NCBI GenBank assembly: GCA_913050015.1
Contig: CAJXAZ010000029.1
Coordinates: 1 to 10,915, forward strand
Direction of reading: 5' to 3'
Length of the DNA: 10,915 nt
DNA from: an uncultured Gammaproteobacteria bacterium
Lineage (GTDB): Bacteria; Pseudomonadota; Gammaproteobacteria; Magnimaribacterales; D2472
Shown: positions 6,758 through 10,915 of the stretch, piece by piece
How the letters are laid out: each line of letters opens with the position of its first letter
Numbering within the stretch: the stretch's first letter is position 1
Program-made: the position numbers and the translations under genes
The notes under the pieces: generated by a model
The model's input: only the letters and a program-made list of their open reading frames with translations
Told to the model about the DNA's origin: nothing
The model's database searches: none

Positions 6758-7948
6758 CTTATATTCCGCTGCTTCTTCAGAGCCGTCTGTTGCAGTACCT
6801 TTACTATAAGAGTGAGCTCCCATTCCTGCTAGATCTCCATCTTGAACAATTAAATATGGATCTCTTATTGGCGTGCCGTCAAAGAAGCATTCTAATATTT
6901 CTTTTACACCAGCAGCATATCTAGCTTGAGCAGATAAAGATGTTCCTGAAGTATGTGGGGTCATTCCGTGATTGGGCATTGTTCTCCAAACATGATCATT
7001 TGGTGCGGGTTGAGGGAACCATACATCACCAGCGTAACCGCTTAATTGTCCTGACTCTAGAGCTCTTGCAACAGCATCTTTATCGCAGATTTTTCCTCTA
7101 GCAGTATTAATCAATGTAGCGCCTCGTTTCATCTTCCCAATTAACTCATCATTAAAGAGATTTTCAGTTTCTGGATGAAGGGGACAATTGATAGTAACAA
7201 CGTCACAAACAGCCACTAAAGACTCTACTGAATCATGAAATGTAAGATTAAGCTCTTGCTCTATTTCGGTAGACAATCTATGTCTGTCAAAGTAATGAAG
7301 ATGCGTATCAAATGGTTTCATCTTTCTTAGAACATCTAGGCCTATTCTTCCAGCAGCAACCGTACCAATATGCATGCCTTCAACATCATAAGATCTTTGA
7401 ACTGCATCAGCTATGTTCCAGCCGCCTTCGTTAACAATTCTATGTTGGGTATGATAATCACGAACCATAGAAAGGATCATCATGACTATGTGCTCAGCAA
7501 CAGATCTTGAATTACAGTAAGTAACTTCAACCACATCTACTTTGTTATCCATAGCTGCTTGAAGATCAACGTGATCTGACCCAATACCAGCAGTAATTGC
7601 CATCTTAAGATTTGGAGCTGACTCCATGCCTTTTCTGGTTAAGTAGTATGGGAAGAAAGGTTGAGAAATAACGATATCAGCATCAACTAGCTCTCTGTCT
7701 GCCTCACATCCCTCTCCGTCTTTATCAGAAGTAACTACAAGAGTATGTCCAGCATCCTCTAAGAATTTTCTAAGCCCTAATTCACCAGAAACACAACCAA
7801 GAAGTTCACCAGGATTAAAATCAATACCTTTTGGAGAAGGCAAGGTCATGCCATCGGGATATTTATCTAACTTAGGTAAATCATCTCGAGCATATTGCTC
7901 AGGCATTCCAGTTTTTGGATCATCATAAAGTACGCATAAAATTTTCAT
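6752..7948 (-). CDS. fdh: NAD-dependent formate dehydrogenase (EC 1.17.1.9)
   Basis: This cytoplasmic D-2-hydroxyacid-dehydrogenase-fold enzyme oxidises formate to CO2 and yields NADH; it is metal-free. At 398 residues it matches the length of the well-studied Pseudomonas sp. 101 enzyme. The known functional residues fall at the same numbers: Pro97 (SQPFFP), Ile122, Asn146 (YCNSRS), the nucleotide-binding GTVAAGRIG (195-203), Asp221, which selects NAD over NADP, Arg284 (TARG), and the pair Gln313 and His332 (MTPHTSG). The C-terminal GAHSYSKG motif is also present. It therefore looks fully functional. No strong SD precedes the ATG at 7948. It is the last gene of the minus-strand run, 78 bases after the desaturase, and may depend on read-through from upstream. 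Confidence 0.97.
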   Translation of the reverse strand: MKILCVLYDDPKTGMPEQYARDDLPKLDKYPDGMTLPSPKGIDFNPGELLGCVSGELGLRKFLEDAGHTLVVTSDKDGEGCEADRELVDADIVISQPFFPYYLTRKGMESAPNLKMAITAGIGSDHVDLQAAMDNKVDVVEVTYCNSRSVAEHIVMMILSMVRDYHTQHRIVNEGGWNIADAVQRSYDVEGMHIGTVAAGRIGLDVLRKMKPFDTHLHYFDRHRLSTEIEQELNLTFHDSVESLVAVCDVVTINCPLHPETENLFNDELIGKMKRGATLINTARGKICDKDAVARALESGQLSGYAGDVWFPQPAPNDHVWRTMPNHGMTPHTSGTSLSAQARYAAGVKEILECFFDGTPIRDPYLIVQDGDLAGMGAHSYSKGTATDGSEEAAEYKK

Positions 7949-7989
7949 ATTTTTGTTTATAAAAGATTAACTACCTTTAATAGAACAGA

Positions 7990-8005
7990 GTTTTTTTAAA
8001 AAAAC
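7990..8005. repeat. 16-bp AT palindrome in the desaturase-formate dehydrogenase spacer
   Basis: GTTTTTTTAAAAAAAC is perfectly self-complementary. It lies just after the desaturase stop and ahead of formate dehydrogenase. It could be a weak processing or attenuation site, but an A/T run of this kind also arises easily by chance. Confidence 0.35.
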
Positions 8006-8026
8006 AAGAAAAAGGAATATTTAGTT

Positions 8027-8914
8027 TTAAGTTGTAATAAGCGGATTTAATGAAACTCTTGCTGGGATATCTTCAGCGCCGGGGACCTGCCTGGCTATCA
8101 AAAAAGGTTTTAGTGCCTCTATAGCTTTGGGTTCATCAAAATGACCAATGCCAGGATGAAGGTGGTGAATGAAGTGAAGTTGCATAGAGTGATTAAAATA
8201 TCTAGGGACTAAATGGCTCCAAAACCTAGTATTTTTGTAACGGCCTATTTCAGTTTGATAATGCGGGTACCAGCTAAAGAAAGTTGAAGTATATATAGTG
8301 CCAAGCTTACCAGGCAGCCACCAAAGTAATAAAGTTTGTAATGGAAAGATAACAACTAGTGTAAGAAGAGCAACCCTGTAACCCACTCCAATAAGCACTC
8401 CTTTATTAAAAGACCTCATAAAAGATGCGTCGTCTTTGTAGATTTCAGCAAATTCTTCATATTTAGTTGCGCCCTCTTGAATTCTAACAACTACTTCAAA
8501 AAAAGATTTAGCTGTGGCGGTATCGTAATCAACATCCTTGATTGGATCATTGGTGTATGCATGATGTTTCATATGCGTACATCTCAAAAGATCGTGCGGA
8601 AAAGCTAAAGTCATTAATGAAAAGTGGCTTACAAAAGAATCTATCCATCGTCTTTTTGGATTTCCTCTTGAATAGTTTCCGTGCTGAGCCTCATGGGATG
8701 GTAAATAAGCAAGGCAAGCGCAAAGAGTAGCGACGATAAAGCCAACCCACAAAGGAATAATATTAAAAATTACCAATGGCCATAATGAAAGCCATACTAA
8801 TGCTTGACCAACTCCAATCAGGATCATTTCCCATTGAAAGCGTTTAGAAAATGATCTTGCTATCTCTTTTTCTTTATCAAAAGAAAATTCATCAGCTATA
8901 TTTAAATCTTCCAT
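8027..8914 (-). CDS. Membrane fatty acid desaturase / hydroxylase family protein
   Basis: This 295-residue membrane di-iron protein shows the three histidine boxes of the family. Numbered from the chosen ATG they are HEAQH (74-78), HMKHH (114-118) and HFIHH (247-251). The boxes supply the ligands for a di-iron centre that uses O2 to desaturate or hydroxylate a lipid-like substrate. Hydrophobic segments surround residues 32-72 and 172-200. The family also contains carotenoid hydroxylases and alkane-type oxygenases, and the sequence alone does not settle the substrate. I chose ATG 8914, which has AGGG at eight bases, over the in-frame TTG at 8920. The start overlaps the end of the 66-residue gene by 13 bases, which points to translational coupling. 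Formate dehydrogenase follows after 112 bases of start-to-stop-independent spacer sequence including the stop region (78 bases between genes). Confidence 0.9.
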   Translation of the reverse strand: MEDLNIADEFSFDKEKEIARSFSKRFQWEMILIGVGQALVWLSLWPLVIFNIIPLWVGFIVATLCACLAYLPSHEAQHGNYSRGNPKRRWIDSFVSHFSLMTLAFPHDLLRCTHMKHHAYTNDPIKDVDYDTATAKSFFEVVVRIQEGATKYEEFAEIYKDDASFMRSFNKGVLIGVGYRVALLTLVVIFPLQTLLLWWLPGKLGTIYTSTFFSWYPHYQTEIGRYKNTRFWSHLVPRYFNHSMQLHFIHHLHPGIGHFDEPKAIEALKPFLIARQVPGAEDIPARVSLNPLITT

Positions 8915-9102
8915 AGCCAAGTCCCTCTAACTTTAGCTATTAAACCAATTATAAAACCGCAAAAGAAACATAATACAGAGTAGTCACTGTAGCCAAAATT
9001 TAAGGCTAAAGCATTTAAAACACTGCCCCAGAAAATTAAACCAAACCAAGCCATTTTCCAATTACGGATATGGTTGGTGAGTAAATCGTTTAATTTAATC
9101 AT
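8902..9102 (-). CDS. Small two-span membrane protein
   Basis: This 66-residue protein has two hydrophobic segments (about 18-36 and 41-57) and a basic N-terminal stretch. No family is recognised. It is tightly embedded: its ATG overlaps the stop of the HPP-family gene (ATGA), and its own last codons overlap the desaturase start by 13 bases. This tiling shows that it is a real coupled gene. An accessory role for the HPP protein or the desaturase is possible but unproven. It has no independent SD beyond the coding sequence of the preceding gene. Confidence 0.75.
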   Translation of the reverse strand: MIKLNDLLTNHIRNWKMAWFGLIFWGSVLNALALNFGYSDYSVLCFFCGFIIGLIAKVRGTWLWKI

Positions 9103-9578
9103 GCTGAGGTTGACGGATATTTTCTCCCAATTATTTTGCTGTAGATGATCGCGAATAGCACAATGAATAATGCGCCCACAGCAACTGGGAGAATAACAAA
9201 ACTTAAGCCCTTCCCACCAAGTACTGCAATAATTGGATTTGCACCTGCTGGTGGATGAATAATATTAAAACTAGCCATAACAAAAACAGCCAAACCCACA
9301 GACAAACCTATAGAAATAAATGTAGTACCCATAAGTGAAAATATTAGAACTCCACTCATAGCAGAAAGAATATGACCTAATAGAATATTTTTTGGCTGAG
9401 CTAGAGGACTTTCATGAACTGCCATCACCAAAACCATGCTTGCTCCAAAAGGAGGAATTAACCAAACACTTCCATAGTCTGATAAATTTAAGAATGCTAA
9501 AAAGCTAATGCAAAGAAATGCCCCAAGTCCAGATAGTAGGTTATTTATCAAACGTTCTTTGTTTGGGTATTCGCTCAT
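9099..9578 (-). CDS. HPP-family integral membrane protein
   Basis: This 159-residue protein has four to five spans and the hallmarks of the HPP family: IPPFGASMVLVMAVHESPLA (41-60), QPKNILLGH (61-69) and the name-giving NIIHPPAGANPIIA (105-118). Members in chloroplasts and cyanobacteria have been reported as nitrite transporters; most bacterial members are uncharacterised. I chose ATG 9578 over TTG 9584. Neither has a strong SD. It overlaps the 66-residue gene by four bases (ATGA) and heads the tightly packed part of the operon ending in formate dehydrogenase. A role in moving formate or nitrite is an inference from that context. Confidence 0.88.
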   Translation of the reverse strand: MSEYPNKERLINNLLSGLGAFLCISFLAFLNLSDYGSVWLIPPFGASMVLVMAVHESPLAQPKNILLGHILSAMSGVLIFSLMGTTFISIGLSVGLAVFVMASFNIIHPPAGANPIIAVLGGKGLSFVILPVAVGALFIVLFAIIYSKIIGRKYPSTSA

Positions 9579-9587
9579 ACCCAATAG

Positions 9588-9710
9588 ATTAGCTTATTTT
9601 TTAAGGAAGGACATCAACCATCTAATATTTTATTACCACCAACAGATTCTATTAATTTAGTTACAGTTCAAGGAAAAGACTTTGATTGGGTATCTTTTAA
9701 TAGCCTATAA
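9588..9710 (+). other. Unclaimed plus-strand frame with protein-like sequence, possible gene remnant
   Basis: This frame follows a TAG at 9585 and ends in TAA at about 9708. Its second half reads like protein (PPTDSINLVTVQGKDFDW). It has no ATG, GTG or TTG with an SD and lies opposite the spacer between the HPP gene and the tiny membrane-peptide genes. It may be the decayed end of a gene or a coincidence in AT-rich DNA. I treat it as unproven. Confidence 0.2.
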
Positions 9711-9780
9711 AATATCTAATAAAAGCAACTGGCAGTAGCAAAGATAGTATTAACATAATAGCGAATTTCCATTTAGTCAT
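9697..9780 (-). CDS. 27-residue single-span membrane peptide
   Basis: The short frame starts MTKWKFAIMLILSLLLPVAF and ends IRYFIGY. It has a basic N-terminus and one long hydrophobic helix, typical of tiny inner-membrane proteins. A good SD (AAGGAA, five bases ahead of the ATG at 9780) supports translation. It lies 17 bases after a second tiny membrane-peptide gene and 118 bases ahead of the HPP gene, all on the minus strand. The function is unknown. Small subunits of membrane complexes look like this, but no larger partner complex can be named from the window. Confidence 0.5.
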   Translation of the reverse strand: MTKWKFAIMLILSLLLPVAFIRYFIGY

Positions 9781-9797
9781 GATGTTTCCTTATTTAA

Positions 9798-9878
9798 TTA
9801 TTTAATATTATCTTTAACTGCCCAATAAAGAAGTCCAATGAATACAAGGTTACCGATTATGTAGGTTGTGTAATCCAT
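9798..9878 (-). CDS. 26-residue single-span membrane peptide
   Basis: The short frame starts MDYTTYIIGNLVFIGLLYWA and ends VKDNIK. A single hydrophobic helix spans residues 6-21, with a basic C-terminal end. GAG lies nine bases before the ATG at 9878, a weak SD. An extended -10 box (TGATATAGT, 9910-9918) lies about 32 bases upstream. It is followed after 17 bases by a second tiny membrane-peptide gene with a better SD. The paired arrangement and membrane-like composition argue for real genes, but no family is recognised. Confidence 0.5.
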   Translation of the reverse strand: MDYTTYIIGNLVFIGLLYWAVKDNIK

Positions 9879-9909
9879 TTTTAAAATCTCATTGAGTTTG
9901 CAATGTATA

Positions 9910-9918
9910 ACTATATCA
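9910..9918 (-). promoter_or_regulatory. Extended -10 promoter element (TGATATAGT) for the formate dehydrogenase operon
   Basis: TGA plus TATAGT on the minus strand fits an extended -10 box. It is embedded in a 14-mer identical to the one ahead of the NTF2-like gene at 4807-4820. Transcription would begin near 9903 and give a leader of about 25 bases before the first tiny gene. The rest of the divergent spacer (9919-10028) holds a CCAGCTGG palindrome and a possible weak plus-strand promoter (TTGTTT, 18 bases, CAAAAT) for the GFA gene. Confidence 0.45.
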
Positions 9919-10028
9919 AATGCCCAGCTGGCTTCCAGTAATTTTAACTACTGATGGTCATGATTGTTTTTATTTTTTAGATTATGGCAAAATAAATCTA
10001 ACTTACTAAAAGATGGGATAAATGAATA

Positions 10029-10472
10029 ATGATTGAATCAGGTAAATGTCAATGTGGAGATATATCCTATTCCTTTGATAGAGATAATCTTATATCGGCT
10101 CATCATTGTTACTGTAGCGATTGTCAAAGATCTACAGGCTCAGGAAAGGCAACAATTTTATTTGTTGCAAAAAAACACATAGAGATGCAAGGAACACCAA
10201 AATTCTATGAAGTTAAGGGATCATCTGGATCTCATGTAAGAAGAGGTTTTTGTGAGAACTGCGGATCAGGGGTTTTAAGCTATGCAAAAGAAATTCCACA
10301 TATTCAATATATTAAAGCTGGGACATTAAATGATTCAAGCTGGATAAAAGTTGATTCTAATTTTTTCACCGATTCAGCGCACGATTGGAATAAGCCAGAT
10401 GAATCCATAAAAAGCTTTAAGGGAAATCCTTCCATAATCTCAAATATCAAAACTTTATTTAAATCATTTTAA
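10029..10472 (+). CDS. GFA-family (Mss4-like fold) zinc-binding protein
   Basis: This 147-residue cytoplasmic protein has the complete cysteine pattern of the GFA family: CQCG (Cys7, Cys9), CYCSDC (Cys27, Cys29, Cys32) and CENC (Cys75, Cys78). These set up the zinc sites of an Mss4-like fold. The family is named for glutathione-dependent formaldehyde activation in Paracoccus. That activity is disputed and most members are uncharacterised, so the name should not be read as function. GGGA lies ten bases ahead of ATG 10029, a rather long spacing. It is divergent from the formate dehydrogenase operon and followed after 39 bases by a cupin gene on the same strand. A role in formaldehyde handling next to formate oxidation is possible but is inference. 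Confidence 0.88.
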   Translation: MIESGKCQCGDISYSFDRDNLISAHHCYCSDCQRSTGSGKATILFVAKKHIEMQGTPKFYEVKGSSGSHVRRGFCENCGSGVLSYAKEIPHIQYIKAGTLNDSSWIKVDSNFFTDSAHDWNKPDESIKSFKGNPSIISNIKTLFKSF

Positions 10473-10511
10473 TAATTTTAAAATGCTGGCATCTAACATA
10501 GGAGAATATTA

Positions 10512-10915
10512 ATGCGAAGAATAATTACAGGACATAACCAAGATGGGAAATCTATAGTTATTTTAGACGGCCCTCCTGCAAGATCTATTGGAGAGGATGT
10601 TGGAGGTTTGTTCGAAATCTGGAATACAGATGGAAATGTTATTAATACAACTGATGCAATAGACAGAGCTGATGATGACATTGTTTTATCTCCTCCAAAA
10701 AATGGATCAAAATTCAGGTACTTTCAAATAAACCCTACTCCAGAGGGTATTCCGATGGAGGTGTTGCAAGAAATAGCTGCTGACGCTTTTGAAAAAATAG
10801 GCGCTGCTCACCATAGAATAGATACCTCAAAACATCATGCAATGCATAAAACAGAAACAATAGACTATATTATTTTACTTAAAGGGGATGTGACATTGGT
10901 CCTTGATGAGGAAGA
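10512..10915 (+). CDS. Cupin-domain protein, C-terminus cut by window edge
   Basis: The first 134 residues are visible and the frame is open at the right edge. The N-terminal half opens MRRIITGHNQDGKSIVILDG and is typical of small bacterial cupin proteins often found near catabolic enzymes. The metal-binding cupin motif begins at HHAMHKTETIDYIILLKGD (108-126), with His108, His109 and His112 as likely ligands. The remaining ligands would lie beyond the edge. The start is firm: AGGAG (10500-10504) lies seven bases ahead of the ATG. It is 39 bases downstream of the GFA gene and probably cotranscribed. The reaction, if any, is unknown. Confidence 0.88.
   Translation, partial: MRRIITGHNQDGKSIVILDGPPARSIGEDVGGLFEIWNTDGNVINTTDAIDRADDDIVLSPPKNGSKFRYFQINPTPEGIPMEVLQEIAADAFEKIGAAHHRIDTSKHHAMHKTETIDYIILLKGDVTLVLDEE

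Noticed and set aside
10022..10036. Four-codon frame ATGAATAATGATTGA overlapping the GFA start, possible leader peptide
   Set aside because: The SD-like GGGA is too close to this ATG, and the frame has no attenuator-like structure.
10465..10485. CATTTTAA/TTAAAATG inverted repeat at the end of the GFA gene as a terminator
   Set aside because: The stem is entirely AT-rich apart from its ends, overlaps the stop codon, lacks a T tract, and lies before a gene that is probably in the same operon.
10493..10681. 62-codon minus-strand open frame opposite the cupin gene
   Set aside because: The plus-strand cupin gene has a strong SD and a recognisable motif; the opposite frame has neither.
1..10915. 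CRISPR array, tRNA, rRNA, insertion sequence, attachment site or known defence genes
   Set aside because: Reading both strands I found no regularly spaced repeats, no cloverleaf-like sequence, no transposase or integrase motif and no recognisable nuclease or helicase domain.

Overview
This is an AT-rich bacterial window of chromosomal character. Compact genes, short spacers, ATGA-type overlaps and Shine-Dalgarno (SD) sites in front of most genes suggest a Gram-negative, probably a marine-type proteobacterium. That placement is an inference from gene content (soluble NAD-dependent formate dehydrogenase, GFA-family protein, Pr6Pr protein, many small membrane proteins); no rRNA or marker gene fixes it. 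I see no tRNA, rRNA, CRISPR array, transposase, integrase or attachment site.

Layout. (1) 1-2457, minus strand: an ATP/ADP-translocase-like MFS carrier followed by a 2-enoyl-thioester-reductase-like oxidoreductase that carries an export signal and runs off the left edge. (2) 2458-2899: a spacer and a small plus-strand membrane-protein gene that looks frameshifted at a run of eight G and has ACG where an ATG start is expected. (3) 2917-5965, minus strand: an accessory-looking cluster of five genes. It holds a Pr6Pr membrane protein, two soluble proteins of unknown family that are diverged paralogues of each other, a membrane-anchored NTF2-like protein between those two, and a small coiled-coil membrane protein. 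The two paralogues share a 39-bp upstream element at the same distance from their start codons (33 of 39 bases identical). This is the best candidate for an undescribed system here, although its function cannot be read from the sequence. (4) 6220-6717, plus strand: an unknown multi-spanning membrane protein.

(5) 6752-9878, minus strand: a probable operon. In transcription order it has two very short single-span membrane peptides (26 and 27 residues), an HPP-family membrane protein, a 66-residue two-span membrane protein, a three-histidine-box membrane desaturase/hydroxylase, and an NAD-dependent formate dehydrogenase that keeps the known catalytic residues at the same numbering as the Pseudomonas sp. 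101 enzyme. (6) 10029-10915, plus strand and divergent from that operon: a GFA-family zinc protein, then a cupin-domain protein cut by the right edge.

How the genes may work together: formate oxidation to CO2 with NADH production is the one firm biochemical reading. HPP-family proteins include nitrite transporters in chloroplasts and cyanobacteria, and formate and nitrite are handled by the same channel family elsewhere (FocA/NirC). A formate or nitrite transport role for the HPP protein upstream of the dehydrogenase is therefore a reasonable but untested idea. GFA proteins have been linked to formaldehyde-glutathione chemistry, which would also yield formate, but that assignment is disputed for the family.
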